DNA of 24,540 nucleotides from CAZVUW01 sp964629825 (GCA_964629825.1 CAZVUW010000045.1:1-24540); one strand, 5' to 3'. Positions 14,766-23,138 are shown, numbered from the stretch's first letter. The notes: generated from the letters alone by a model not told the origin. Translations and numbers: made by a program.

Positions 14766-14771
14766 ATCCTA
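14766..14771 (-). promoter_or_regulatory. -10 element TAGGAT, probable leaderless start for upp
   Basis: On the minus strand TAGGAT ends exactly 6 nt before the upp GTG (14759). No Shine-Dalgarno sequence is present. Confidence 0.5.
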
Positions 14772-14823
14772 CTGCCCGAAGGGCCTCGCCCGGAGAGGTG
14801 CGGTGCGACGCCGAATCGCGCAA

Positions 14824-14923
14824 NNNNNNNNNNNNNNNNNNNNNNNNNNNNNNNNNNNNNNNNNNNNNNNNNNNNNNNNNNNNNNNNNNNNNNNNNNNNN
14901 NNNNNNNNNNNNNNNNNNNNNNN
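14824..14923. other. Assembly gap, 100 N
   Basis: Exactly 100 undetermined bases, the conventional size for a scaffold gap of unknown length. The stretch 14760-15081 between upp and the BMP lipoprotein gene therefore holds the upp promoter, this gap, one -10 candidate and a leader; the 52 nt just before the gap show no gene. Additional genes may be missing here. Confidence 0.99.
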
Positions 14924-14962
14924 AGACCGGCGCGGCGTACCGCCGGATTTCTAACCTTGTCG

Positions 14963-14968
14963 TAGGAT
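14963..14968 (+). promoter_or_regulatory. -10 element TAGGAT for the nucleoside importer operon
   Basis: TAGGAT lies 113 nt before the BMP lipoprotein ATG, predicting a leader of roughly 105 nt, the longest in the window. No clear -35 is seen; it lies near the gap edge. Confidence 0.4.
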
Positions 14969-14971
14969 GGT

Positions 14972-15055
14972 GGGCGGGCAAGCCCTGCCGTCGCGCCGGA
15001 TACGCCGCAGGGGCGGGGAGCTGTCAACATGCCGTGCGGGAGACCTGTGGCCTCC
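14972..15055 (+). promoter_or_regulatory. Leader with competing inverted repeats upstream of the BMP gene
   Basis: GGGC (14972-14975) can pair with GCCC (14982-14985), while CCCTGC (14983-14988) can pair with GCAGGG (15007-15012); the two hairpins share bases and exclude each other. A third, GGAGACC (15039-15045) with GGCCTCC (15049-15055), pairs at 6 of 7 positions. It matches no riboswitch class I recognise. High GC makes chance pairing likely. Confidence 0.25.
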
Positions 15056-15081
15056 GGCGGGCTCGAACAGAAGGGTGATCG

Positions 15082-16203
15082 ATGCTGCGCACCTCCCGGG
15101 CATTGGCTCTGCTGATGGCCTTCCTGCTCCTCCTCGCCGCCTGCGGCGGAGACGGGGACGGGGACTCCACCGAGGACGCCGGCGAGGAGACCGCCGGCGA
15201 GGAGACCGCCGGAGACGAGGGTGGCGACGAGGGCGACGGCGAGGTCGACGCCCGGATCGGCATGGTCTACGACATCGGCGGGCGCGGTGACCTGTCGTTC
15301 AACGACTCCGCGGCGGCCGGTCTGGACCGCGCGGCCGAGGAGTTCAACCTCGAGGTCAACGAGCTGGAGCCGTCCGAGGGCGGTGAGAACCGCGAGGAGC
15401 TGCTGCGGCTGCTGTCCCAGCAGGGCTTCGACCTGATCTTCGGCGTGGGCTTCCTGTTCACCGAGTCGATCCAGGCCGCCGCGGCCGACTTCCCCGACGT
15501 CAACTACGGCCTCATCGACGGCTTCATCGAGGGCCTCGACGAGTCCTCCAACGTCGTGGCGCTCGCCTTCGCCGAGGAGCAGGGCTCGTTCCTGGTCGGC
15601 GCCGCCGCGGCTCTCAAGTCCGAGACCGGCCACATCGGCTTCATCGGCGGCGTCGAGACCGACCTGATCCGCAAGTTCGAGGCCGGCTACGTCGCGGGTG
15701 CCCGGGAGATCAACCCCGACATCCAGATCGACATCAGCTACATCACCCAGCCGCCGGACTTCGACGGCTTCGCCGACCCGGCGCGCGGTCGTGAGGTCGC
15801 CCGGGGCATGTACGACGCCGGCGCGGACGTGATCTACCACGCCGCTGGGGCGTCCGGTGCCGGTCTGTTCGAGGCGGCGCGCGACGTGTCCGAGAGCTCG
15901 GGCTCGAAGGTGTGGGCCATCGGGGTTGACTCCGACCAGTACCAGACCGCCCCGGAGGAGCTCCGCGACTACATCCTCACCTCGATGCTGAAGCAGGTGG
16001 ACGTGGCGGTCTACGAGACCACCGCGGCCTTCGTCGACGGCACGTTCACGGGCGGGTACCGCACCTTCGACCTCGCCAGCGGCGGCGTCGACTACGCGAC
16101 CTCCGGTGGCTTCATCGACGACATCACCGACCAGCTCGACGAGCTCAAGCAGCGCATCATCGACGGCGACATCGAGGTGCCGACCGAGCCCTCCGGGGGA
16201 TGA
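15082..16203 (+). CDS. BMP/PnrA-family substrate-binding lipoprotein, nucleoside ABC importer
   Basis: A 373-residue lipoprotein that captures substrate, probably nucleosides, outside the membrane. A short signal peptide ends in the lipobox LAAC with lipid-anchored C21. An acidic Asp/Glu/Gly/Thr linker (22-54) follows, containing a perfect 15-nt tandem duplication (15178-15207) encoding AGEET twice. The BMP domain begins at about 56 (IGMVYDIGGRGDLSFNDSA), with GFIGGVE, FEAGYVAGA and WAIGVDSDQ typical of PnrA and Med. ATG 15082 has AGAAGG 7 nt upstream. Its TGA overlaps the ATPase ATG (ATGA), the first of three tight couplings in the operon. Confidence 0.94.
   Translation: MLRTSRALALLMAFLLLLAACGGDGDGDSTEDAGEETAGEETAGDEGGDEGDGEVDARIGMVYDIGGRGDLSFNDSAAAGLDRAAEEFNLEVNELEPSEGGENREELLRLLSQQGFDLIFGVGFLFTESIQAAAADFPDVNYGLIDGFIEGLDESSNVVALAFAEEQGSFLVGAAAALKSETGHIGFIGGVETDLIRKFEAGYVAGAREINPDIQIDISYITQPPDFDGFADPARGREVARGMYDAGADVIYHAAGASGAGLFEAARDVSESSGSKVWAIGVDSDQYQTAPEELRDYILTSMLKQVDVAVYETTAAFVDGTFTGGYRTFDLASGGVDYATSGGFIDDITDQLDELKQRIIDGDIEVPTEPSGG
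15178..15207 (+). repeat. Perfect 15-nt tandem repeat (2 copies) in the lipoprotein linker
   Basis: GCCGGCGAGGAGACC occurs twice back to back and a decayed third unit follows at 15208. It lies in frame in the acidic linker after the lipid anchor, where length variation should be tolerated. Confidence 0.9.
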
Positions 16204-17810
16204 CCGCGGCAACCGCCGCCCCGCCGGCGGTTGAGCTGGCGGGCATCTGCAAGCGCTTTCCGGGAGTCGTCGCCAACGACGGCGTCTCCTTCTCGGTGGC
16301 GACCGGCTCCGTCCACGCCCTGGTGGGTGAGAACGGAGCCGGCAAGTCCACCCTGATGAAGATCCTCTACGGGATGCAGCGCCCGGACGAGGGGACCATC
16401 GCGATCGACGGCGAGCAGCGGGCCTTCCGCTCGCCGAAGGACGCCATCGAGGCTGGCATCGGCATGGTCCACCAGCACTTCATGCTGGCGGGCAACCTGA
16501 CCGTCGCCGAGAACATCATCCTGGGCAGCGAGCCCGCACGTGCGGGCCTGATCGACTTCGCGGCCGCCCGCGCCCGCATCGAGCAGCTCTCGCGCACGCA
16601 GGGCACCGCCCTGAACCCCGATCGACGGGTCGACACGCTGTCGGTCGGCGAGAAGCAGCGCGTGGAGATCGTCAAGGTCCTCTACCGCGGGGCGCGGATC
16701 CTGATCCTCGACGAGCCCACCGGCGTCCTGGTGCCGCAGGAGGTCGAGGAGCTGTTCGAGAACCTGCGCGAGCTGAAGGCGTCGGGTGTCACGATCATCT
16801 TCATCTCGCACAAGCTCGACGAGGTGCTCGCCATCGCGGACGCGATCACCGTCATGCGGGGCGGCCGGACCGTCGCGACGGTGGACGCGGCCGACGTCAC
16901 CGCGCGCGAGCTGGCCGAGCTGATGGTCGGCAGCGAGCTGCCGACCCCGGAGATTCGCGAGTCGACGGTCACGGACGAGGTGGCCCTGTCCGTCGAGGGC
17001 CTGGGCATCGTCGACCAGGGCGGCCGCGCGACCCTCTCCGATGTCTCGTTCGAGATCCACCGCGGCGAGATCCTGGGCGTGGCCGGCGTCGAGGGCAACG
17101 GCCAGGCCGAGCTGATCGAAGCCCTGATGGGCCTCCAGCGGGTGACCACCGGTCGGGTGCTGCTCGGCGGCCAGGACGTGACCGACTGGGACACGGGGCG
17201 CAGGCGCGCCCGCGGGCTCGGCTACGTGCCGGAGGACCGCCACCTGCGCGGTCTGCTGCTCGCGGCGCCGCTGTGGGAGAACGCCATGCTCGGCCGCCAG
17301 CGCGAGGCCCCGTTCGCGCGCGGGCCCTGGATCGACCGCGCAGGCGCGATCAAGCGGACCCAGGAGATCATCGACGCCTACGACGTGCGGACCCCTGGCG
17401 TCGATGTGCCGGCGTTCGCTCTGTCTGGCGGCAATCAGCAGAAGCTCGTCATCGGTCGTGAGCTGATGGCCGAGCCCGAGGTGCTCATCGCCGCCCATCC
17501 GACCCGCGGGGTCGACGTCGGCGCCCAGGCGGCGATCTGGGAGGAGATCCGCCGCGCCCGCGCGCGCGGCCTGGCGGTCCTCCTGCTGTCGGCCGATCTC
17601 GAGGAGCTGATCGGCCTCTCCGACCGCCTGTGCGTCCTGTTCCGCGGCCGGATCGTGGCGCGGCTCGACCCCACCACGGTCACCCCGGAGGAGCTCGGCT
17701 CCTACATGACCGGAGCACGAGCCGACGGCGACCGCCTGCGCGGCGCCGAAGCAGGCGGGACTGCGGCGGCAGGGGCGAGCCCGGCGGGAGAGGTGGAGGA
17801 GCGGCCGTGA
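16200..17810 (+). CDS. Nucleoside ABC importer ATPase with two fused ABC domains (NupO/YufO type)
   Basis: A 536-residue cytoplasmic ATPase. Domain 1 (about 10-240) has Walker A GENGAGKST at 43-51, signature LSVGEKQ near 147-153 and Walker B ILILDEPT with D171-E172. Domain 2 (about 255-500) has a degenerate Walker A (GVEGNGQAEL), an intact signature LSGGNQQK and a degenerate Walker B (VLIAAHPTRGVDVGA). This asymmetry is normal for BMP-linked and ribose-type double ATPases and is not damage. The tail after about 500 is Ala/Gly/Glu-rich and covers the ribosome-binding site of the next gene. It overlaps its neighbours by 4 nt on both sides. Confidence 0.95.
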   Translation: MTAATAAPPAVELAGICKRFPGVVANDGVSFSVATGSVHALVGENGAGKSTLMKILYGMQRPDEGTIAIDGEQRAFRSPKDAIEAGIGMVHQHFMLAGNLTVAENIILGSEPARAGLIDFAAARARIEQLSRTQGTALNPDRRVDTLSVGEKQRVEIVKVLYRGARILILDEPTGVLVPQEVEELFENLRELKASGVTIIFISHKLDEVLAIADAITVMRGGRTVATVDAADVTARELAELMVGSELPTPEIRESTVTDEVALSVEGLGIVDQGGRATLSDVSFEIHRGEILGVAGVEGNGQAELIEALMGLQRVTTGRVLLGGQDVTDWDTGRRRARGLGYVPEDRHLRGLLLAAPLWENAMLGRQREAPFARGPWIDRAGAIKRTQEIIDAYDVRTPGVDVPAFALSGGNQQKLVIGRELMAEPEVLIAAHPTRGVDVGAQAAIWEEIRRARARGLAVLLLSADLEELIGLSDRLCVLFRGRIVARLDPTTVTPEELGSYMTGARADGDRLRGAEAGGTAAAGASPAGEVEERP

Positions 17811-18925
17811 GGGCGTTTGCGATCCGGATCGCGGCCTCAGTCGCCGCGATCGCCTTCGCGCTGTTGGTGTCGGGGCTCGCGCTCGCCCTGATCGGCGAGA
17901 GCCCGGTCAAGGCGTTCGGCTCGATGGCCTCCTACGGGATCCAGCTGAGCTCGCTGATCTCGATCATCAACCGGGCGATCCCGCTGTACCTGTCAGCCCT
18001 GGCGGTCGGCATCGGCTTCAAGATGGGGCTGTTCAACATCGGCGTCGAGGGCCAGTACTCGATCGCCGCGCTGGTGGCGGCGACGGTCGGGGCCGCGGTG
18101 GCGCTGCCGGCCGTGCTGCACGTGACGCTGATCATCGTCGTCGCGATGGTCGTCGGGGCGGCGTGGGCCGGGATCGCGGGCGTGCTGAAGGTCTACCGCA
18201 ACGTCCATGAGGTCATCGCGACCATCATGCTGAACTTCATCGCGACCGGCGTGGGCGCCTACCTGCTCGCCTACTACTTCCGCGAGGCGTCGGTCAGCGG
18301 CGACGTCAACATCCGCACCCCGGAGATCCCGGCCTCGGGGCTGTTCCCCTCGCTCAACCCGGTCCTGGAGGCGGTCGGGATCGAGGTGCCGGGCGGCTCG
18401 GACCTGCAGGGCTTCGTGCTGATCGCGGTGCTGGTCGGCATCGCCTACTACCTGCTGGTGTGGCGCACCCGCTTCGGCTACGACCTGCGCGCGGTCGGCC
18501 TCAACCCCCAGGCCGCCGAGGCGGGCGGCGTCAACCCGCGCACCATGGTCATCAAGGCCATGCTGCTCTCGGGCGGCATCGCGGGCCTGGTGGGCCTGTC
18601 GCAGGTCCTCGGCTTCTTCGGCCGCTACACGCTCGACTTCCCGACCGGCTTCGGGTTCGCGGGCATCGCGGTGGCCCTGGTGGGCCGCAACCACCCGGTC
18701 GGGATGGGCTTCGCGGCGCTGCTGTTCGCCTTCCTCAACCGCAGCGCGCAGATCCTCGACTTCGAGCAGATCCCCAAGGAGATCGAGGTGATCATCCAGG
18801 GTGTGATCATCCTCTCGGTGGTCATCGCCTACGAGATCGCCCGGCGGATCATCTCCGCACGGCAGGTCGCCGAGGCCGCGGCCGAGGTACCCGCCAGCAC
18901 CGAGCCAGAGGGGGCGACCGCATGA
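17807..18925 (+). CDS. Nucleoside ABC importer permease 1 (BPD_transp_2 family, NupP/YufP type)
   Basis: A 372-residue polytopic permease. The GTG at 17807 overlaps the ATPase stop (GTGA) and has a strong Shine-Dalgarno GGAGGA 6 nt upstream. Family features are FKMGLFNIGVEGQYSIAAL, VHEVIATIMLNFIATGVGAYLL and LRAVGLNPQAAEAGGV, the last close to the coupling region that contacts the ATPase. The C-terminus is an Ala/Glu-rich soluble tail. With the next gene it forms the two-permease membrane core of the importer. Confidence 0.94.
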   Translation: MRAFAIRIAASVAAIAFALLVSGLALALIGESPVKAFGSMASYGIQLSSLISIINRAIPLYLSALAVGIGFKMGLFNIGVEGQYSIAALVAATVGAAVALPAVLHVTLIIVVAMVVGAAWAGIAGVLKVYRNVHEVIATIMLNFIATGVGAYLLAYYFREASVSGDVNIRTPEIPASGLFPSLNPVLEAVGIEVPGGSDLQGFVLIAVLVGIAYYLLVWRTRFGYDLRAVGLNPQAAEAGGVNPRTMVIKAMLLSGGIAGLVGLSQVLGFFGRYTLDFPTGFGFAGIAVALVGRNHPVGMGFAALLFAFLNRSAQILDFEQIPKEIEVIIQGVIILSVVIAYEIARRIISARQVAEAAAEVPASTEPEGATA

Positions 18926-20229
18926 CGACGGCACCCGGCGGCCTGGTCGACTCCGAGCGCAGCGCGGCTCCACCGGTCGCGCCGCAGCCGGCCAACCGGC
19001 GCTACCGCCGCATCATCGTCCTCGGCCTCGGCGGGCTTCTGCTGCTGTCGCTGGTTGCGGAGATCACGGGCGCGGGCGAGCTCACCTCGAGCGGCACCTA
19101 CAGCGCCGCCTTCCGCCTCGCCGTGCCGATCCTTCTGGCCGGCCTGGGGGGCCTCTTCGCCGAACGCGCCGGCGTCGTCAACATCGGCCTCGAGGGGATG
19201 ATGATCCTCGGGACCTGGTTCGGCGCCTGGGCGGCCCTGCAGTACGGGCCCTGGTGGGGGGTCGTGGCGGCCATCATCGGCGGGGGGCTGGGCGGCCTGC
19301 TGCATGCGGTCGCGACCGTGACCTTCGGCATCGACCAGATCGTCTCGGGTGTCGCGATCAACATCCTCGCCGCAGGCGTGGCGCGCTTCCTGTCAGTGGT
19401 CGCCTACGCGGGCGCGACCGGGGGTGGGGCGACGCAATCGCCGCGCATCAGCGGCAGCGTCGGCTCCATGAGCGTGCCCTTCCTGGCCGGGGGTGAGCTG
19501 TTCGGCTGGCGCACCCCGGACCTGCTCGGCTCCCTGGAGCGCGCCGACATCCCCGCCCTGTCCGACCTCGCCGCGCTGCTGCGGGGTCTGACCAGCGGTG
19601 TGTCCTGGCTGCTGGTCTTCGCCGTCGCGCTCGTGCCGCTGACCTGGTTCGTCCTGTGGCGCACGTCCTTCGGGCTGCGGCTGCGCAGCGTCGGCGAGCA
19701 CCCCGTCGCCGCGGAGTCCCTGGGCGTGCGGGTCTACACCGTGAAGTACATCGCCGTCACGATCTCCGGCATGCTCGCCGGGCTGGGCGGCGCGATCCTG
19801 GTGCTCGAGGCGGCGGGCATCTACCGCGAGGGTCAGACGGCGGGACGAGGCTTCATCGCGCTGGCAGCTCTGATCTTCGGCAACTGGCGGCCCGGCGGCG
19901 TGGCTGCGGGTGCGGCGCTGTTCGGCTACGCGCAGGCCCTGGAGCTGCGCTCCGGCGAGGCCGTGCACGGGCTGGTGCTGTACCTCGCCATCGCCCTGGC
20001 GGCCGGCGCGATCTGGTCTGCCACCCGTCGCAAGGTCGTCCCGGCGATCGGCATGGGCGTCGCGGCCGTCCTCATCGGCGCCTGGTGGCTGTCGACAGAC
20101 GTCGTGCCGAGCCAGTTCATATTCGTGACGCCCTACGTCACCACGCTGCTGGTGCTCGCCTTCTTCGCGCAGCGCCTGCGACCGCCCGCGGCCGCCGGAA
20201 AGCAGTACCGGCGCGGCCAGCAGGCGTGA
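18922..20229 (+). CDS. Nucleoside ABC importer permease 2 (BPD_transp_2 family, NupQ/YufQ type)
   Basis: A 435-residue polytopic permease, last gene of the importer operon, coupled to permease 1 by an ATGA overlap (18922-18925). GGLFAERAGVVNIGLEGMMI, GIDQIVSGVAINILAAG and LRLRSVGEHPVAAESLGV are typical. It has a soluble N-terminus of about 30 residues before the first span and extra hydrophobic segments at the C-terminus (IGMGVAAVLIGAWWL and YVTTLLVLAFFA), making it somewhat longer than usual for this permease. The stop is followed by 73 nt before pyruvate kinase with new promoter elements. Confidence 0.93.
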   Translation: MTTAPGGLVDSERSAAPPVAPQPANRRYRRIIVLGLGGLLLLSLVAEITGAGELTSSGTYSAAFRLAVPILLAGLGGLFAERAGVVNIGLEGMMILGTWFGAWAALQYGPWWGVVAAIIGGGLGGLLHAVATVTFGIDQIVSGVAINILAAGVARFLSVVAYAGATGGGATQSPRISGSVGSMSVPFLAGGELFGWRTPDLLGSLERADIPALSDLAALLRGLTSGVSWLLVFAVALVPLTWFVLWRTSFGLRLRSVGEHPVAAESLGVRVYTVKYIAVTISGMLAGLGGAILVLEAAGIYREGQTAGRGFIALAALIFGNWRPGGVAAGAALFGYAQALELRSGEAVHGLVLYLAIALAAGAIWSATRRKVVPAIGMGVAAVLIGAWWLSTDVVPSQFIFVTPYVTTLLVLAFFAQRLRPPAAAGKQYRRGQQA

Positions 20230-20275
20230 GGATCGATGCGCGCCTGCCCGGGAAGGGACTAGCCTGAGCCGCGTC

Positions 20276-20281
20276 TAGGGT
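20276..20281 (+). promoter_or_regulatory. -10 element TAGGGT for pyruvate kinase
   Basis: TAGGGT lies 21 nt before the GTG at 20303; a second hexamer TAGCCT is at 20260-20265. The short leader contains CAGGAG (20291-20296), 6 nt from the start, so this gene is leadered with a Shine-Dalgarno sequence. Confidence 0.4.
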
Positions 20282-20302
20282 CCAGCCGTCCAGGAGCCGC
20301 GT

Positions 20303-21748
20303 GTGCGCAGAGCCAAGATCGTCGCAACGCTCGGGCCCGCCCTGGATGACCGCGACAAGCTGCGCGCGGCCGTCGAGGCCGGGATCGACGTGGTCCGGCT
20401 CAACTTCTCCCACGGCGACCACGCCACGCACGAGCGGCGCCTCGAGACGGTGCGCGAGCTGGCCCAGCGCCTGGACCGCAACGTCGGGACGCTGGCCGAC
20501 CTCCAGGGCCCCAAGATCCGCCTCGGCATCCTCCCAGACGAGGGCGTGGTGCTGCCGACCGGCGGCGAGGTGTACCTGTTCCCCGGCGCCGAGACCCTGG
20601 ACGACTACCAGTCCGAGGGCATCCCGGCCGTGCCGGTGGTCTACGAGTCCCTCGGCCGCGATGTCCAGCCCGGCGCCCTGGTTCTCATCGCCGACGGCAC
20701 CATCCGGCTGGTCGTCTCCCGCCTGGAGGACCACGGCGCGCGTGTGGTCGCCCGCGTGGTGGCGGGCGGCACGGCCCTCAGTCGCAAGGGCGTCAACCTG
20801 CCCGGTGTCGCCGTGTCGGCCCCGAGCATGACCGACAAGGACATCGAGGACCTGCAGGCCGCGCTTGCCCTCGGCATCGACTGGGTCGCCCTGTCGTTCG
20901 TCCGGCGCCCCGACGACCTGATCAGCGCCCGCGAGCGGGTCCACGCGGCCGGCGGCGAGGCGCCGATCATCGCCAAGCTGGAGCGCCCCGAGGTCATCGA
21001 CCACCTGGGTGAGATCATCGACGCGAGCGACGCCGTCATGGTCGCGCGCGGGGATCTCGGCGTGGAGATCGGTCCCGAGCGCGTCCCGGCGATCCAGAAG
21101 GAGATCATCGCCCAAGCCAACATGCGCGCCGTCCCTGTGATCACGGCGACGGAGATGCTCGAGAGCATGGTGTCGTCGCCGCGGCCCACCCGCGCCGAGG
21201 CAAGCGACGTCGCGAACGCCGTGTTCGACGGGACGGACGCCGTGATGCTGTCGGGGGAGACCGCCGCTGGCCGCTACCCCGTCGAGGCGGTGCGGACGAT
21301 GGCCCGGATCATCGAGGTCGCCGAGTCCTCGCCGCACCTGCTGCACCCTTCGCCGCAGGCGCCCCCCGGCCGCGAGATCAAGCGCCACGTCGCCCGCGCC
21401 GCATGTCAGGTGGCCGAGGACGTGGCCGCCGCCGCCCTGGTCGTGTACTCGATCAGCGGCCACTCGATCCAGCTGGTCAGCAAGTTCCGGCCCAAGGTCC
21501 CGCTGCTGGGCCTGACCCCGTTCGAGAAGACGCGCCGGCGGACCGCGCTGATGTGGGGCGTCGAGGGCGCGCTGGTCCCGATGAAGGGCGCCGGCTCGGA
21601 GCTGATCAGCGCCGCTGAGCGCTTCCTGGTCGAGGGCAACTGGGCGCAGCGCGGCGAGCCGATCGTGATCGTCTCCGGCCTGCCGGGGAACCAGGGCGGC
21701 ACCAACCGGATCGTGGTGCACCGCATCGGTGAGGCCATCGGTGGCTGA
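20303..21748 (+). CDS. pyk: Pyruvate kinase
   Basis: A 481-residue glycolytic enzyme converting phosphoenolpyruvate and ADP to pyruvate and ATP in the cytosol. Typical N-terminal MRRAKIVATLGPA, VVRLNFSHGD and LQGPKIRLG are present. The B domain follows, then KLERPEVIDHLGEIID with the catalytic Lys, MVARGDLGVEI with the metal-binding Asp region, ATEMLESM and the SGETAAGRYPVEAVRTM stretch. The C-terminal domain is complete. GTG start chosen for the CAGGAG ribosome-binding site and homology of the N-terminus. Its last codons overlap the start of the following flavoenzyme by 8 nt. Confidence 0.97.
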   Translation: MRRAKIVATLGPALDDRDKLRAAVEAGIDVVRLNFSHGDHATHERRLETVRELAQRLDRNVGTLADLQGPKIRLGILPDEGVVLPTGGEVYLFPGAETLDDYQSEGIPAVPVVYESLGRDVQPGALVLIADGTIRLVVSRLEDHGARVVARVVAGGTALSRKGVNLPGVAVSAPSMTDKDIEDLQAALALGIDWVALSFVRRPDDLISARERVHAAGGEAPIIAKLERPEVIDHLGEIIDASDAVMVARGDLGVEIGPERVPAIQKEIIAQANMRAVPVITATEMLESMVSSPRPTRAEASDVANAVFDGTDAVMLSGETAAGRYPVEAVRTMARIIEVAESSPHLLHPSPQAPPGREIKRHVARAACQVAEDVAAAALVVYSISGHSIQLVSKFRPKVPLLGLTPFEKTRRRTALMWGVEGALVPMKGAGSELISAAERFLVEGNWAQRGEPIVIVSGLPGNQGGTNRIVVHRIGEAIGG

Positions 21749-23138
21749 GGCGCCGCGGGTCGCCATCGTCGGCGGCGATGCGGCCGGCATGTCCGCCGCC
21801 ATGCACCTGCGCCGCGCCGCACCCCATGTCGAGGTGGTCGTCTTCGAGCGCGGCCCGTACACGTCCTACTCGATGTGCGGGATCCCGTACCTCATCGCCG
21901 GCTACATCGAGGACCCGGCCGACCTGATCGTCCGCACGCCCGAGGAGTTCCGCGCCCGCGGGGTTGCGGTGCACACGCGCACGGAGGCGCTGTCAGTCGA
22001 CCCGCACCGGCGCGTGGTCGTGGTCCGCGACCTGACCAGCGGCGCCGAGCGCGAGGAGCCCTACGACGCCCTGCTGATCGCGACCGGAGCGCACCCCAAC
22101 GTCCCCGACGTCGAGGGGCTGGACCGCTACGGCGAGGTCGTCCACACCCTGGACGAGGGTGAGCGCGTCCGCGACCTCCTGCGCGTCGGCTCGGACACCT
22201 CGGCACGCCAGGTCGTCGTCATCGGCGCCGGCTACATCGGGCTGGAGGTCGCCGAGGCGCTGGTGCAGCGCGGACACCGCGCCACCATCGTCGACCGCAG
22301 CAACCAGGTCATGAAGTCCCTGGACGACGACATGGCCGCCGTGGTCGAGAACGTCCTGGTCGACTTCGGCGTCGAGGTCCGACTGCGCGCGGACGTCCAG
22401 GCCCTGAACGCCGTCGATGGCCGTCTGGTCTCGGTCCTCACGGACAGCGGCGAGATCCCCGCCGACATCGTCATCGTGGCGGCCGGCTCGCGCCCCAACA
22501 CCGCGGTGGCGACCAGCGCCGGCTGCTCGGTCGGACCCTCGGGCGGGCTGGTCGTCGACGAGCGGATGCGCACCGACGTCGAGGGCATCTGGGCCGCCGG
22601 GGACTGCGTCGAGTCACACGACCTCGTGGCGGGCCTGCGGCGCAACGTCCAGCTGGGGACGCACGCGAACAAGCAGGGCAAGGTCGCCGGCATCGACATC
22701 GTCGCCGCCTTGGAGGGCGGCGAGGGCGCGGCGACCTTCCCCGGCGTTGTCGGCACCGCCGTCACACGCATCTGCCAGTGGGAGATCGGCCGCGTCGGCC
22801 TGACCACCGCCGAGGCGGCCGAGGCCGGCCTGGCGTTCGGGGCTACCCGGTTCACCGGCACCGCCCGGGCCGGATACATGCCGGATCCGGGGGTCGTGCA
22901 CGTGAAGATGCTGGCCGAGCGGAGGACCGGTCGGGTGCTCGGGGCGCAGCTGGTCGGCACCGGCAACGTGGCGAAGCGCATCGACGTGGCGGCCACCTGG
23001 TGCCAGCTGGGCGTCACGGTGCAGCAGGCGCAGACGCTTGACCTCAGCTACGCGCCGCCGTTCGGCGGGGTGTGGGACCTGCTCCAGGTCGCCGCGCGCA
23101 GGCTCGCACGCGACCTCGACCTGCAGCCGCGGCTCTAG
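21741..23138 (+). CDS. FAD/NAD(P)-dependent pyridine nucleotide-disulfide oxidoreductase, CoA-disulfide reductase-like
   Basis: A 465-residue flavoprotein. It has an FAD-binding fold with VAIVGGDAAGMSAA at residues 7-20, single active-site C46 in SYSMCGIPY, an NAD(P)H-binding motif VVVIGAGYIGLEVAEA, and the second FAD motif IWAAGDC. The C-terminal dimerisation domain ends with SYAPPFGGVWDLLQVA. A lone Cys in S-x-x-x-C-G-x-P is the mark of CoA-disulfide reductase and NADH oxidase/peroxidase relatives; the exact substrate is open. GTG 21741 was preferred over GTG 21729 because GGTGAGG lies 6 nt before it. It overlaps pyk by 8 nt and shares its stop CTAG with the convergent gene. Confidence 0.9.
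   Translation: MAEAPRVAIVGGDAAGMSAAMHLRRAAPHVEVVVFERGPYTSYSMCGIPYLIAGYIEDPADLIVRTPEEFRARGVAVHTRTEALSVDPHRRVVVVRDLTSGAEREEPYDALLIATGAHPNVPDVEGLDRYGEVVHTLDEGERVRDLLRVGSDTSARQVVVIGAGYIGLEVAEALVQRGHRATIVDRSNQVMKSLDDDMAAVVENVLVDFGVEVRLRADVQALNAVDGRLVSVLTDSGEIPADIVIVAAGSRPNTAVATSAGCSVGPSGGLVVDERMRTDVEGIWAAGDCVESHDLVAGLRRNVQLGTHANKQGKVAGIDIVAALEGGEGAATFPGVVGTAVTRICQWEIGRVGLTTAEAAEAGLAFGATRFTGTARAGYMPDPGVVHVKMLAERRTGRVLGAQLVGTGNVAKRIDVAATWCQLGVTVQQAQTLDLSYAPPFGGVWDLLQVAARRLARDLDLQPRL

Noticed and set aside
14824..14923. 100-base unknown stretch as a possible masked repeat or biological element
   Set aside because: Exactly 100 N is the usual placeholder for a scaffold join, so its length carries no information.
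14972..15081. Known riboswitch upstream of the nucleoside importer
   Set aside because: I looked for purine, ZTP and preQ1-like core motifs and found none; only generic GC-rich hairpins are seen.
15178..15207. Tandem 15-mer as a CRISPR or regulatory repeat
   Set aside because: It is in frame in a low-complexity acidic linker of the lipoprotein and occurs only twice; it is a simple coding duplication.
17460..17530. Broken Walker motifs in the second half of the double ABC ATPase
   Set aside because: Degenerate Walker A and B in the second domain with an intact LSGGNQQK signature are normal in this transporter family, so it is not a pseudogene.
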